64,000 bases of DNA from Yanghanlia caeni (GTDB lineage: Bacteria > Pseudomonadota > Gammaproteobacteria > Burkholderiales > Burkholderiaceae_B), in contig JAUZQE010000008.1 of assembly GCA_030733815.1 (NCBI GenBank), positions 1 to 64,000 of the forward strand, in the 5' to 3' direction. Position 1 is the first letter of the stretch. Each line of letters starts with the position of its first letter. The notes beneath the pieces were generated by a model, which made no database searches, was not told where the DNA came from, and was given only the letters and a program-made list of their open reading frames with translations. Both the position numbers and the translations under genes were made by a program. Positions 39,714 through 48,585 of the stretch are shown piece by piece.

Positions 39714-40445
39714 TCACCCGGAGGTTAAATCGTCGCCGGGTGGCGCGGCGAACGTGCGAATATCGGTGATCGTGATGCCGTTACGGTGCCGCCGAATCAG
39801 CCCCGATCGCTCGAACGACGCCAATGTCTGGTTCAACCACGTTCTGCTGACCCCCACCATGCTGGCCAGGTCTTCCTGGGTGAGGCCCCGAATCTCGCGC
39901 GCGTGGCCGTCGGGGCTGGCATCGTCTTGCATGGCCAGGCGGGCCATGATGCGGCGCAGGTTGATTGCGGCGGGTTGCAGCACCACGAGGCCGCTGCGCC
40001 GCATACTGTCGTAGGCTTGTGCGGCCAGAATGCGCGTGATGTTGCGGGCGAACTGCGGAATGGTGTCGAGCAGCGTATGAAGCGCGCTTTGCGGCAGCAT
40101 CAGCAGCTCGACGGGGTCCAGGCTTTCCGCCGTAAGCGAGCGGCGCACACCCAGATACGCGCTGACGAGGCCGATGATGTAGTCGTCGGCCCAGATGCCG
40201 GTCGTGAACTCTGCACCGCTTTCGGTGGTATGGATGATGCGAACCCGGCCCGAAACAATAACGTAGAACGATTGCGCGGGTTCGCCCTGATTGAAAATGC
40301 GGTGCCGCGCGGCGTGGCTGCGCCGGATCAGGTAGCGATTGACCTGATCCAGCTCGGCAGGGGTGAGCGACTGCAGGGCAGTCGACCAATTGGTGGCGAT
40401 CGTTTCGTCGGCAGTCGACACAGGTTTTGCTAGCGGATCTGGCAC
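39714..40445 (-). CDS. Crp/Fnr-family transcriptional regulator
   Basis: 243 residues from the proposed GTG at 40445. An N-terminal cyclic-nucleotide-type beta barrel (FNQGEPAQSFYVIVSGRVRIIH) leads by a long helix to a Crp HTH (RGLTQEDLASMVGVSRTWLNQTLASFERSGLI). No Fnr-type cysteine cluster is seen. An upstream in-frame ATG at 40598 lies inside the ridA gene and its translation is an out-of-frame shadow, so it is not used. No strong ribosome site precedes the GTG, so the start is uncertain. Likely controls the adjacent Bug/RidA genes (inference). Confidence 0.82.
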   Translation of the reverse strand: MPDPLAKPVSTADETIATNWSTALQSLTPAELDQVNRYLIRRSHAARHRIFNQGEPAQSFYVIVSGRVRIIHTTESGAEFTTGIWADDYIIGLVSAYLGVRRSLTAESLDPVELLMLPQSALHTLLDTIPQFARNITRILAAQAYDSMRRSGLVVLQPAAINLRRIMARLAMQDDASPDGHAREIRGLTQEDLASMVGVSRTWLNQTLASFERSGLIRRHRNGITITDIRTFAAPPGDDLTSG

Positions 40446-40470
40446 ACTGTGGATTGTGCCAGAACACCGT

Positions 40471-40881
40471 CTAGTTGGCAGGCAGTACCGCCTCCGCTTC
40501 CACTTCCAGCAGCAGGCCTTCCCGGGCAAGTGAGGCCACGCCCACCATGGTGCTGGCCGGCAGCTGATCGTGCACCAGGAAGGGCTTGCGCGCTTCACGA
40601 ATGGTACGCGCCGCCTGCGCGTTCAGGTTCACGACGAAATAGGTCAGCTTGATCACGTGCTCGAAGCCGAGATCCACCGCCTTCAACGCGCGGCCGATGT
40701 TCTCGAGCGTTTGCTGCGTCTGCCGGGCGAGATCGCCCTCACCGACGATTTCGCCCGCGTCGTTGTAGGCTACCTGGCCCGAGACGAACACGCGCTTGCC
40801 AACCGTATCGACCGCCACATGCGAGAAACCGTTAGGCGTGGCGAGGGTTTCCGGATTCACGACGCGAATCTGTCTGGTCAT
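40471..40881 (-). CDS. RidA/YjgF-family protein
   Basis: 136-residue protein of the RidA superfamily. RVFVSGQVAYNDAGEIVGEGDL and the arginine-containing substrate-site region near PFLVHDQLPASTMVGVASLA are typical of Rid proteins, which deaminate reactive enamine/imine intermediates; the exact subgroup is not certain. The ATG at 40881 is chosen because a GGGGG run lies about five to ten bases upstream; an ATG at 40893 has its AAGG immediately adjacent. It sits between a Bug receptor gene and the Crp gene on the same strand, separated by short gaps. Confidence 0.8.
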   Translation of the reverse strand: MTRQIRVVNPETLATPNGFSHVAVDTVGKRVFVSGQVAYNDAGEIVGEGDLARQTQQTLENIGRALKAVDLGFEHVIKLTYFVVNLNAQAARTIREARKPFLVHDQLPASTMVGVASLAREGLLLEVEAEAVLPAN

Positions 40882-40895
40882 GCGAACCCCCATCC

Positions 40896-41870
40896 TTATT
40901 CCAGATCGAGGTTGCCCGGAGCCAGCAGCTCGGCATACATCGCCTGCTCCTGGTGCACGCGCTGCTTGAAGGTGGCGGGGTCGGAACCCACGACTTCGGC
41001 ACCCACGGTTTCCAGTGCTTCGCGAATTTCGGCACTCTGCACGGCCTTGGCGGCGCTGCGGCTCAGGGCTTCGATCACGTCGGCGGATGTGCCCTTGGGC
41101 ACCACGAAACCAAACCAGGCCGTGAAGTCTTCGGTGGCACCCGAAATTTCGTTGGCGGTGGGAACGTCGGGTGTCAGCGGCGAGCGCTTTGTACCCAATG
41201 TGGCCAGCGGGCGCAGTTTGCCGGCGTTGATATGCGGCAGGGTGGCCACCAGCGTATCGACTACGGCATCGAGATGCCCGCCCATGAGGTTGGTCAGTGC
41301 CGGTGCGCTGCCCGGGAAGGCGACGTGCAGCAGGTTGGCACCGGTGGCGCGTGCAAGCACTTCGGTACCGATGTGGTTCGAGGTGCCGATACCCATCGTT
41401 CCGTAGGTGACCGGTGCGCTGCGCTTCTTCGAGTCATCAAGCATGTCTTGCAGCGTCTTGTACGGCGACTCGGCAGGCACCACGATCACGTTCTGTACCG
41501 ACATCAGCATCGAGACATATTCGAATGACTCGGTGGGAGAATAGTTCAGCTCGACGCCACGGTGCTGGTTGATGGCGAGCGTTGCGTTACTGGCGAGCAG
41601 AATCGTGTAGCCATCGGGGTTCGCGCGCGATACCGAGGCTGCGGCGACGGCGGTTGCGGCCCCGGGGCGATTTTCGACCACGACCGATTGGCCGAAGTCT
41701 TCCGACATGCTTTGCGCGACGCGCCGCACCAGGAAGTCGGCCGTGCCACCGGGCGAGTAGGGCACGACGATCGTAAGCGGTTTATCGAACGTGACGGTGG
41801 CTGATGCCTGAGCAGGCATCAGAACGGAGGTAAGGGTCACTGCGCCAAGCAGCTTCCAAAAGCGTTTCAT
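40896..41870 (-). CDS. Bug-family (TctC) tripartite tricarboxylate receptor
   Basis: 324-residue periplasmic solute receptor. A signal peptide (about residues 1-24, ASA) is followed by the Bug core: LTIVVPYSPGGTADFLVRRVAQ, VVENRPGAATAVAAASVSRANPDGYTILL, and a C-terminal CRxxx-type lobe. Bug proteins are greatly expanded in Bordetella-like genomes and bind carboxylates, nicotinate or other small acids; the ligand here is unknown. No TctA/TctB membrane genes are close by. GGAG lies a few bases upstream of the ATG. Confidence 0.9.
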   Translation of the reverse strand: MKRFWKLLGAVTLTSVLMPAQASATVTFDKPLTIVVPYSPGGTADFLVRRVAQSMSEDFGQSVVVENRPGAATAVAAASVSRANPDGYTILLASNATLAINQHRGVELNYSPTESFEYVSMLMSVQNVIVVPAESPYKTLQDMLDDSKKRSAPVTYGTMGIGTSNHIGTEVLARATGANLLHVAFPGSAPALTNLMGGHLDAVVDTLVATLPHINAGKLRPLATLGTKRSPLTPDVPTANEISGATEDFTAWFGFVVPKGTSADVIEALSRSAAKAVQSAEIREALETVGAEVVGSDPATFKQRVHQEQAMYAELLAPGNLDLE

Positions 41871-42092
41871 AGAACAACTCCAACAATGGTCAATGCCAGG
41901 AAGCCTGAGTTTGGAATGTTTGCCGAAGGCTGTCTGTTAAGAAGTTGACTTCCGGGCGTGGGGGATCGCTTCATAATCGGTGGCAGCATTACCCGCAGCG
42001 AAGTGAAGCCCCCTTGGGATGCCCTTTCAGCGCATCCCTGGTGCGTGCGATCGGTGCAGGGTCGGTCGTGAATTCATTTGAGAGAGTACGTA

Positions 42093-42968
42093 GTGAAGTT
42101 CGAAGAGGTTGAATTCCTTTCTGAAAATACATGCCTGCGTGGGCGTCTGTATTTGCCCGAGCGGGAGGGGCCGGTGCCGGCCGTGGTCATGGCTCCGGGA
42201 TTCGGCGGCCTGATTCAGCATTCCGCCATGCATTTCGCCCAGGCGTTTGCCGGCGCCGGTCTTGCTGCGCTGGTGTACGACAATCCATGTTTTGGCCGCA
42301 GCGACGGTGAGCCGCGTCAGGAAGTCGATCCCGTGCGGCAGCGCCGGGCCTATCGCGACGCCATCAGCTATGTGCAGCGGCGCCGCGAGGTAAATGCCGA
42401 CAGGATCGGCGTCTGGGGCTCGAGCTACAGCGGCGGGCATGTGCTTGAGATTGCGGCGTATGACCGCCGCATCAAATGCGTCGTGGCGCAGGTGCCCACC
42501 ATCAGTGGTTCGGCGCAGTCGATCAGGCGTTTTTCGGGGCAGACGCGGGCCGCCATGCAGAAGCGCTTTCACGCCGACCGCGATGCGCGCCAGCGCGGTC
42601 TGGAACCCGAAAGAATGCCACTGGTATCCAACAACCCCTCACAGCCGGCCTATTTCAACAGCCGGGTCGCCTACGACTACTACATGATCGACGGTTTCGT
42701 GAACGAGATCACGCTGCGCAGCGTGGAACTGAACTGGGAAAACGAGCCGGCAGTGCATATCAGCCGCATCAGCCCGACCCCCTTGCTGATGATCGTAGCC
42801 GATAACGACGAAGCCACACCCACGGAGCTCGCGCTGACGGCCTACGAGCAGGCCTTGCAGCCAAAAGAACTGGTCCTGCTTCCCGGGGGGCATTTTTCAC
42901 CCTATCAGGAGCATTTCGAACGAACCCGTGAACTGGCTGCGGCGTTTTTCAGAAAGCACCTTGGCTGA
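42093..42968 (+). CDS. Alpha/beta hydrolase
   Basis: 291-residue hydrolase with a likely Ser nucleophile in GVWGSSYSGGHVLEIAAYD (GxSxSGG), an N-terminal MAPGFGGLIQHSAM oxyanion-loop region, and a late PGGHFSPYQEHFERT supplying His. It resembles dienelactone-hydrolase/esterase-type or S15-like proteins; the substrate is unknown. A GTG at 42093 is preferred, with GAGAG about eight bases upstream; a TTG at 42078 is also in frame. It diverges from the Bug-RidA-Crp operon, with a 222-base gap between them. Confidence 0.78.
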   Translation: MKFEEVEFLSENTCLRGRLYLPEREGPVPAVVMAPGFGGLIQHSAMHFAQAFAGAGLAALVYDNPCFGRSDGEPRQEVDPVRQRRAYRDAISYVQRRREVNADRIGVWGSSYSGGHVLEIAAYDRRIKCVVAQVPTISGSAQSIRRFSGQTRAAMQKRFHADRDARQRGLEPERMPLVSNNPSQPAYFNSRVAYDYYMIDGFVNEITLRSVELNWENEPAVHISRISPTPLLMIVADNDEATPTELALTAYEQALQPKELVLLPGGHFSPYQEHFERTRELAAAFFRKHLG

Positions 42969-43022
42969 CGCGACGGCACAGCATGTGCCGCCGAAACGCG
43001 CGGCGCTTTACAATCCGCGCTC

Positions 43023-43649
43023 ATGAGCGATGAGAACCCCAGAGCATGGATGAGGCTGCCTTCGGGCCGGCGCCTCGATCTTGTGAATCCCGACCCGGAT
43101 GCGTGGGACGACACCGATCTGGCGACCCGCCTGGCGCGAACGTACCGATGGGGTGGCGAATCGACGTGGCAGCGGCCCTTGTCCGTTGCCCAGCACAGCC
43201 TGCTGGTCCTCGAGATACGGCGCCAGACGGCACCTGTGCCGTTGAGCCCGCACGAGGCGTTGCAGGAGCTCCTTCACGATGCGGAGGAGGGGTTTCTGGG
43301 GTTCGACTGCATATCACCGCTCAAGCAGATTCTGGGTGACTCGTTCAGGCGTCTGGAGAACCGTCTGGCCGACGCGATCTGGACGCGTTACGACGTGGCA
43401 CCGTGGTCGCAGTCGGGCTATGCCTTGCACAAACAGGCGGATCGGGTCGCTGCGGCTTCCGAAGCGGTGCACTGCGTGGGATGGAGCCGCCAGGAAGTGG
43501 TGGAGGTGCTCGGAATCACCGCTCAGATACTCGAAGTCGACCCGCTTGTGCGCCGATGGGGCGGGCACCCGTGGGAACCCTGGGCTGCCGACGTGGCGGC
43601 CGAACGGTTCCACGCCGTGCTGCGGGAACTGAGGCGAACCGCCAATTAG
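43023..43649 (+). CDS. HD-domain phosphohydrolase
   Basis: 208 residues with HD-superfamily features: His in LSVAQHSLLVLEI, His-Asp in LQELLHDAEEGFLGFDCISPLK, and later Asp in ALHKQADRVAAASE. These are consistent with a metal-dependent phosphohydrolase such as a nucleotidase of the YfbR type; the substrate cannot be assigned. The ATG at 43023 is the first good start. The 3' end overlaps the convergent Na/Pi gene by four bases. Confidence 0.8.
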   Translation: MSDENPRAWMRLPSGRRLDLVNPDPDAWDDTDLATRLARTYRWGGESTWQRPLSVAQHSLLVLEIRRQTAPVPLSPHEALQELLHDAEEGFLGFDCISPLKQILGDSFRRLENRLADAIWTRYDVAPWSQSGYALHKQADRVAAASEAVHCVGWSRQEVVEVLGITAQILEVDPLVRRWGGHPWEPWAADVAAERFHAVLRELRRTAN

Positions 43650-45397
43650 CCGCTGTAGCCGTGATGCTTCGGTCGCGCGGGTGAGCCCGGTGCCAACTCG
43701 GCATCATCACCGCGCTTCTCTGAACCCTGTTCCTGCGCCGGGTTTGCGGAAGGGGTTTTAAGGCGACTGCGACGCAGCTCGCCGGCGGCTTCCAGCGCCG
43801 GGTAGGCGGTGGCACAGATATGGGAATGAATGCGCTTGAGGTCGCGCAGAATGTCGAGGTGCAGCGAGCTGGTCTCGATGCTGGCGACCAGGCCTTCCTT
43901 GAGCCGCGCCATGTGGTTTTCGGATGCCGAGAACTCGAGCTCACGTATTCGGGTCTTTTCTTCGAGCAGCTGTCGCGCAGATTTGACGTCGGCTGTAAGA
44001 AAGACCGCCGTCGCCAGGTTGAGGTTTTCGCGCACGATGCGGTGCAGTTCTTCCAGTTCTGCTGCGCCTTCCGGCGAGAATTGCAGCTGTCGCTTGATCT
44101 TCTTGCCGGCCAGCTCCATGAGGTTCTTGTCGATGATATCGCCGATATGCTCGAGATTGATCGCGAGACTCAGTATCTCCATGGCGCGGCGGCCTTCCGC
44201 TTCGTCGAGGCTGCCATGGGTGATCTTCACCACGTAAAGCTTGATGGCTTCGTGCAGACGATCGACGGCATTGTCTCGTTGCCGCACTTCGGTAACGAGT
44301 TTTCTGTCATTGGTCATGATTGCCGTCATGGCCGACTGCAACATCGAATCAACCAGATCGGCCATTCGCATTGTTTCGCGGGTGGCACACGTCAGGGCCA
44401 TTGCGGGCGAATCGGTCACGCTTTCGTCGAGGTAGCGAGGCACTGACGGATCATTTTCCGGCCTCACTTCCGGCAACCAGCGCTCGAGCAGGGCCGCAAG
44501 GGGGCCAAGCAGGAACAGAAATGTCACCGCCATCACGATGTTGAAGGTCATGTGAAAGTTGGCGATGAGCCTCACCGGGTCCGGGTCCAGCGAACTCAGC
44601 AAGTTGACGGTGGGGGTCAGCAGTGGAAGAAAGATCACGCAGCCGACCATGCGGTTGATGAGGTTGCCGACGGGCAGGCGCCGATTGGCCGGGTTGAGTC
44701 TGCCGGAGCCTTCAAGCAGCGGATTCACCGCCGTGCCGAGGTTTGCGCCGATGACCAGCGCGAAGGCTTCGTGCGGCGTGGCCAGGCTCGAAGCAGCCAA
44801 CGACATGGTCAGCACCACGATGGCTACGCTCGAGTGGGCCGCCCAGGCCAGTACCGCGCCAACCAGCACGGCAATCAGCGGTTCGCTGATCAGGGCGGAG
44901 ATCAACTGACGGGCCATCGGGGCGTGCTCGGCCAACGCCAGCGTGTCGAGCAGGCTGTGCAGCGAAAGCAGCATCAGCCCCAAACCGATGGCGGCCCGGC
45001 CGAGATCCCGTACCCTGGTGCGGTTGCCCCGTTTGAAGGCGAGGACACCACCGATCAACAGAATGGGCGCGATGGCCGAGGAATCGAACGACAGCAGCTG
45101 AACGATGAGCGCCGTGCCTACGTTGGCGCCCAGCATGACCGCCAGCGCCGGCGCCAGGGCTACCAGGCCCGAGGCGGCAAATGAGGTAAGCATGAGGGCG
45201 GTGGCCGTGCTGCTCTGGATGATGGCCGTTACGCCGATTCCGGCCAGGAATGCATTCAGCCGTTTATGCAGTACGCCGCCGAGGAAGCGCCGGATGCCGG
45301 GGCCGAATGCACGCACGATTCCGCTGTGGACCATGTGCAGGCCCCACAGTAGCAGGGCGACCCCGCCAACGAGATCCAGCAGACTTTTGATGCCCAT
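43646..45397 (-). CDS. Na/Pi cotransporter family protein with PhoU-like domain
   Basis: 583 residues. The N-terminal half is a membrane transporter of the NptA/YjbB type with two repeats containing GANVGTALIVQLLSFD and GANLGTAVNPLLEGSG. The C-terminal half (about residues 340-545) is a helical PhoU-like region, including NLEHIGDIIDKNLMELAGKK. Such proteins export or import phosphate; YjbB of E. coli is an exporter. It is convergent with the HD gene and opposite tRNA-Val. Confidence 0.86.
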   Translation of the reverse strand: MGIKSLLDLVGGVALLLWGLHMVHSGIVRAFGPGIRRFLGGVLHKRLNAFLAGIGVTAIIQSSTATALMLTSFAASGLVALAPALAVMLGANVGTALIVQLLSFDSSAIAPILLIGGVLAFKRGNRTRVRDLGRAAIGLGLMLLSLHSLLDTLALAEHAPMARQLISALISEPLIAVLVGAVLAWAAHSSVAIVVLTMSLAASSLATPHEAFALVIGANLGTAVNPLLEGSGRLNPANRRLPVGNLINRMVGCVIFLPLLTPTVNLLSSLDPDPVRLIANFHMTFNIVMAVTFLFLLGPLAALLERWLPEVRPENDPSVPRYLDESVTDSPAMALTCATRETMRMADLVDSMLQSAMTAIMTNDRKLVTEVRQRDNAVDRLHEAIKLYVVKITHGSLDEAEGRRAMEILSLAINLEHIGDIIDKNLMELAGKKIKRQLQFSPEGAAELEELHRIVRENLNLATAVFLTADVKSARQLLEEKTRIRELEFSASENHMARLKEGLVASIETSSLHLDILRDLKRIHSHICATAYPALEAAGELRRSRLKTPSANPAQEQGSEKRGDDAELAPGSPARPKHHGYSG

Positions 45398-45534
45398 GAT
45401 GTGGCTCCCTGCTCACGACGCAGCCTGTGAGCAGCAATGTTCTATGCTAGCACTTGCCTTGCCTGCGATGCATGGGGTGAACAGATGGGCTGCCGTGGTT
45501 TGCGTGCACGCAACGCAACGCCGCCAGCGCGCAC

Positions 45535-45568
45535 GAAAAAACCCGCAGAGCGGGGCTCGATGCGGGTT
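45535..45568 (-). terminator. Terminator of tRNA-Val
   Basis: On the minus strand, AACCCGCA (45568-45561) pairs with TGCGGGTT (45547-45540) and is followed by a T run (45541-45535). It lies about ten bases beyond the tRNA 3' end and is an intrinsic terminator. Confidence 0.8.
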
Positions 45569-45579
45569 TGAGGGAATTC

Positions 45580-45656
45580 TGGTAGGCAGTACTGGATTCG
45601 AACCAGCGACCTCTACGATGTCAACGTAGCGCTCTAACCAACTGAGCTAACCGCCT
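45580..45656 (-). tRNA. tRNA-Val, anticodon GAC
   Basis: A 77-base cloverleaf with encoded CCA. Acceptor AGGCGGT (45656-45650) pairs with ACTGCCT (45590-45584) with one G-T pair. The anticodon stem CTACG/CGTAG encloses loop TTGACAT with anticodon GAC, and the T arm holds GGTTCGAATCC. Anticodon GAC reads GUC and GUU codons for valine. A consensus promoter lies just upstream and a terminator just downstream, so it is an independent unit. Confidence 0.96.
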
Positions 45657-45670
45657 GCAAGAAGAACGAA

Positions 45671-45699
45671 ATTATATGTGTGGTTTTTTGGCTTGTCAA
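45671..45699 (-). promoter_or_regulatory. Consensus sigma-70 promoter of tRNA-Val
   Basis: Minus-strand TTGACA (45699-45694), a 17-base spacer and TATAAT (45676-45671): both hexamers are perfect. The start of transcription would lie near 45664, about eight bases before the tRNA. A 13-base palindrome (45706-45718, CGGCAATTTGCCG) sits just upstream of the -35. Confidence 0.9.
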
Positions 45700-45829
45700 A
45701 TGAAACGGCAATTTGCCGCCCCACATTTGGCCTGCTGAGCCGGAAAGGGCTTTTTCGCAACACAGCGGGTGCAAATCATAGCCGAAAACTGTAACCGCTG
45801 CAGAATGGGGCGGTTCGCACCGTGCGAGG

Positions 45830-45838
45830 TGTTACACT
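45830..45838 (+). promoter_or_regulatory. Candidate extended -10 promoter for thrS
   Basis: TGTTACACT (45830-45838) matches an extended -10 (TGn plus TACACT); the -35 region is poor, as extended promoters allow. It would give a leader of about 150 bases before thrS. The 336-base gap between tRNA-Val and thrS holds this, the tRNA promoter and a leader hairpin at 45954-45973; I see no small gene in it. Confidence 0.4.
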
Positions 45839-45953
45839 AACGCAACGAAACCACTCACTGTTAATGGCCGACACAATGCTTTACGCGCGAACTACGACAC
45901 CCACGCAGTAACTCCGTTTTCCGCGTCTGTCTGTCATTACCGAGTATTCATAC

Positions 45954-45973
45954 AACGCGGCCAAGGCCGCGTT
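45954..45973 (+). promoter_or_regulatory. Hairpin in the thrS leader
   Basis: AACGCGGC (45954-45961) pairs exactly with GCCGCGTT (45966-45973) around the four-base loop CAAG, followed by TCGTCTTTT. It ends 11 bases before the AGGAC ribosome site and 19 bases before the ATG. It may be a translational operator, an attenuator or a weak terminator. E. coli thrS is autoregulated at translation through leader hairpins, which gives a precedent but not proof. Confidence 0.5.
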
Positions 45974-45992
45974 TCGTCTTTTCAGGACACAT

Positions 45993-47915
45993 ATGGTTCA
46001 GATTACACTGCCCGACGGCTCGCAGCGCGAATTCCCGGGCCCCGTTTCCGTGGCCGAAGTCGCGCAATCCATTGGTTCTGGCCTGGCCAAGGCCGCCCTT
46101 GCCGGGCGCATTGCAACCAATGGCGGGGAACCACGCCTGGTTGACATCAGCCATGTCATCGATACCGATGCCCAGCTGTCGATTGTCACGGCGAAAGATC
46201 CCGAAGGCCTCGAGCTGATCCGCCACTCCACCGCTCACCTGCTGGCCTGGGCGGTCAAAGAGCTGTTCCCTGAAGCGCAGGTTACCATCGGCCCGGTCAT
46301 CGACAACGGGTTCTATTACGACTTCTCGTACAAGCGCCCATTTACCCCGGAGGATCTCGAGTCGATCGAGAAGAAGATGGTCGAGCTGGCGCGACGCAAC
46401 GAGCCGGTGGTGCGTGAGGAATGGAAGCGCGACGATGCCGTCGAATTTTTCCGTTCCATTGGTGAACACTACAAGGCCGAGATCATTGCTTCGATTCCGG
46501 CCGAGGAAGGCATTTCCCTTTACCGGGAAGGTAACTTCATCGACCTGTGTCGCGGCCCGCACGTGCCGTCCACCGGGCACCTCAAAGTATTCAAGCTCAT
46601 GAGTGTGGCCGGAGCCTACTGGCGCGGTGACAGCAACAACGAGATGCTGCAGCGCATTTATGGCACCGCTTGGGCCACCAAGGAAGAGCAGGCCGCGTAT
46701 CTGAAGATGATCGAAGAGGCCGAGAAGCGCGACCACCGTCGTCTTGGCCGTGAGCTGGGGCTCTTTCACATGCAGGAAGAGGCTCCGGGTCTCATCTTCT
46801 GGCATCCCAAGGGCTGGACGATCTGGCAGCAGGTCGAGCAGTACATGCGCGCCGTGTATCGCGACAACGGTTACCAGGAGATCAAGGCGCCCCAGATTCT
46901 CGACCTGTCGCTCTGGAAGAAGACCGGGCACTGGGACAACTACAAGGAAAACATCTTCACGACCGAATCCGAGAACCGGCTCTACGGCCTCAAGCCCATG
47001 AACTGCCCGGGTCACGTGCAAATCTTCAACGCCGGGCTGCACTCGTACCGCGAACTGCCGATCCGCTACGGCGAGTTCGGTCAGTGCCACCGCAACGAGC
47101 CTTCCGGTTCGCTGCACGGCATGATGCGGGTACGCGGCTTCACTCAGGATGACGGTCACATCTTCTGTACCGAAGACCAGCTGCAGGACGAATGCGCGGC
47201 CTTCACGGCGCTGCTGCAGAAGGTCTATGCCGACTTCGGCTTCACCGAGATTCTGTACAAGGTGGCCACGCGTCCCGAAAAACGAATCGGTTCCGACGAA
47301 GTCTGGGACAAGGCCGAGCAGGCGCTCATGGAAAGCCTGCGGCGCACGGGGTGCGAGTACGAGGTCTCGCCCGGCGAAGGGGCTTTCTACGGGCCGAAAA
47401 TCGAATACACCCTGAAGGACGCAATCGGGCGGCATTGGCAATGCGGCACGATCCAGGTCGATTTTTCGATGCCTGAACGCCTGGGCGCGGAATACGTCGA
47501 CGCCAACGATCAGCGGCGCACACCCGTCATGCTGCACCGCGCGATCCTGGGTTCGTTCGAGCGCTTCATCGGCATCCTGATCGAAAACTATGCGGGCGCA
47601 CTGCCGGCGTGGCTCGCGCCGCAACATGCCGTCGTATGCTGTATTTCAGAACCCTCGGCCGATTACGCCAAGCAGGTCGCCCTAAGCCTGAAAAAACAAG
47701 GTTTTAGGGTCGAAGCAGATTTGCGCGGCGAAAAGATCACTCGTAAAATTCGGGAGCACAGCATGCAGAAGCTCCCGTACATCCTCGTGGTGGGCGAAAA
47801 GGAACGCGAGAACGGCCAGGTGGCCGTTCGGGCTCGCGGCGGCGTCGATCTTGGCGTCATGACCGTCGAGCAGTTCAGCGAGCGCCTGCAGCACGACATT
47901 TCCACGCGGGCCTGA
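45993..47915 (+). CDS. thrS: Threonyl-tRNA synthetase
   Basis: 640-residue class II synthetase that charges tRNA-Thr. An N-terminal TGS domain (about residues 1-60), an editing/SAD domain with the zinc-type HxxxH ([15 protein letters not shown]) around residues 75-90, the catalytic core with MNCPGH and [26 protein letters not shown], and the C-terminal anticodon domain ([15 protein letters not shown]) are complete. The ATG follows AGGAC. infC lies 55 bases downstream, in the same order as in most proteobacteria. Confidence 0.96.
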   Translation: MVQITLPDGSQREFPGPVSVAEVAQSIGSGLAKAALAGRIATNGGEPRLVDISHVIDTDAQLSIVTAKDPEGLELIRHSTAHLLAWAVKELFPEAQVTIGPVIDNGFYYDFSYKRPFTPEDLESIEKKMVELARRNEPVVREEWKRDDAVEFFRSIGEHYKAEIIASIPAEEGISLYREGNFIDLCRGPHVPSTGHLKVFKLMSVAGAYWRGDSNNEMLQRIYGTAWATKEEQAAYLKMIEEAEKRDHRRLGRELGLFHMQEEAPGLIFWHPKGWTIWQQVEQYMRAVYRDNGYQEIKAPQILDLSLWKKTGHWDNYKENIFTTESENRLYGLKPMNCPGHVQIFNAGLHSYRELPIRYGEFGQCHRNEPSGSLHGMMRVRGFTQDDGHIFCTEDQLQDECAAFTALLQKVYADFGFTEILYKVATRPEKRIGSDEVWDKAEQALMESLRRTGCEYEVSPGEGAFYGPKIEYTLKDAIGRHWQCGTIQVDFSMPERLGAEYVDANDQRRTPVMLHRAILGSFERFIGILIENYAGALPAWLAPQHAVVCCISEPSADYAKQVALSLKKQGFRVEADLRGEKITRKIREHSMQKLPYILVVGEKERENGQVAVRARGGVDLGVMTVEQFSERLQHDISTRA

Positions 47916-47970
47916 TCGCGTTTTACAAACAGCGTGGCCCGACCGATTCATTGTTCTAGGAGTTCTAGAT

Positions 47971-48516
47971 ATCGCAACCGAAAAAGCACATCGCATCAAT
48001 GGTGAAATCCGAGTCCCCGAGGTGCGACTCATTGGAATGGATGGGGAACAGCTGGGCGTCATGAGGACGTCCGAAGCCTTGCAGCTTTCCGAACAGCACG
48101 AGGTCGATCTGGTCGAGATCGCCCCGAACGCTTCGCCGCCCGTGTGCAAACTCATGGATTACGGCAAGTTCAAGTATCAGGAACAGAAGCGTCAGGCAGA
48201 AGCGCGGGCAAAGCAGAAAACCATTCAGGTGAAGGAAGTCAAGTTCCGCCCCGGTACCGATGAGGGCGACTACCAGGTCAAGCTGCGCAACCTGCGACGC
48301 TTCCTTGAAGACGGCGACAAGGCCAAGGTCACCCTGCGGTTCAGAGGCCGCGAGATGGCCCACCAGGAACTCGGGATGCGGGTGCTCGAACGCGTACGCG
48401 ACGACCTCGGCGAACTTTGCCAGGTCGAGGCCATGCCCAAGCTCGAAGGGCGCCAAATGGTCATGGTGCTGGCACCGCGAAAGAAACCGACCAAGCCGGG
48501 CGAAGCTTCGGCCTGA
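47971..48516 (+). CDS. infC: Translation initiation factor IF-3
   Basis: 181 residues. The start is a non-canonical ATC at 47971, eight bases after AGGAG (47958-47962). It yields the expected [21 protein letters not shown]-3 N-terminus. No ATG, GTG or TTG in frame precedes the conserved region; starting at the GTG 48022 would cut off [12 protein letters not shown]-3 genes often start at AUU, AUC or AUA, so that IF-3 represses its own translation. N-domain, linker ([16 protein letters not shown]) and C-domain are normal. Confidence 0.93.
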   Translation: MATEKAHRINGEIRVPEVRLIGMDGEQLGVMRTSEALQLSEQHEVDLVEIAPNASPPVCKLMDYGKFKYQEQKRQAEARAKQKTIQVKEVKFRPGTDEGDYQVKLRNLRRFLEDGDKAKVTLRFRGREMAHQELGMRVLERVRDDLGELCQVEAMPKLEGRQMVMVLAPRKKPTKPGEASA

Positions 48517-48542
48517 TCGTGCAGCGCCTTCTTACACGACAC

Positions 48543-48574
48543 GCCCGCCGTCAGTTTTTGCGGCGGGCGGTTTT
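48543..48574 (+). terminator. Terminator after infC
   Basis: GCCCGCCG (48543-48550) pairs with CGGCGGGC (48561-48568), with a ten-base loop, followed by GGTTTT. It ends thrS-infC transcription 27 bases after infC and just before gshB. In most relatives infC reads on into rpmI, so a strong terminator here fits the split cluster. Confidence 0.8.
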
Positions 48575-48585
48575 ACAGGTGTGTC

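Noticed and set aside
40446-40598. N-terminal extension of the Crp-type regulator
   Set aside because: This part is an out-of-frame reading of the ridA 3' end with no family resemblance.
45954-45985. T-box riboswitch for thrS
   Set aside because: No T-box sequence or long stem I was seen, and T-boxes are not typical of proteobacteria.
45948-47627. 559-codon minus-strand open frame across thrS
   Set aside because: Antisense shadow of a complete threonyl-tRNA synthetase; no start signal or family match.
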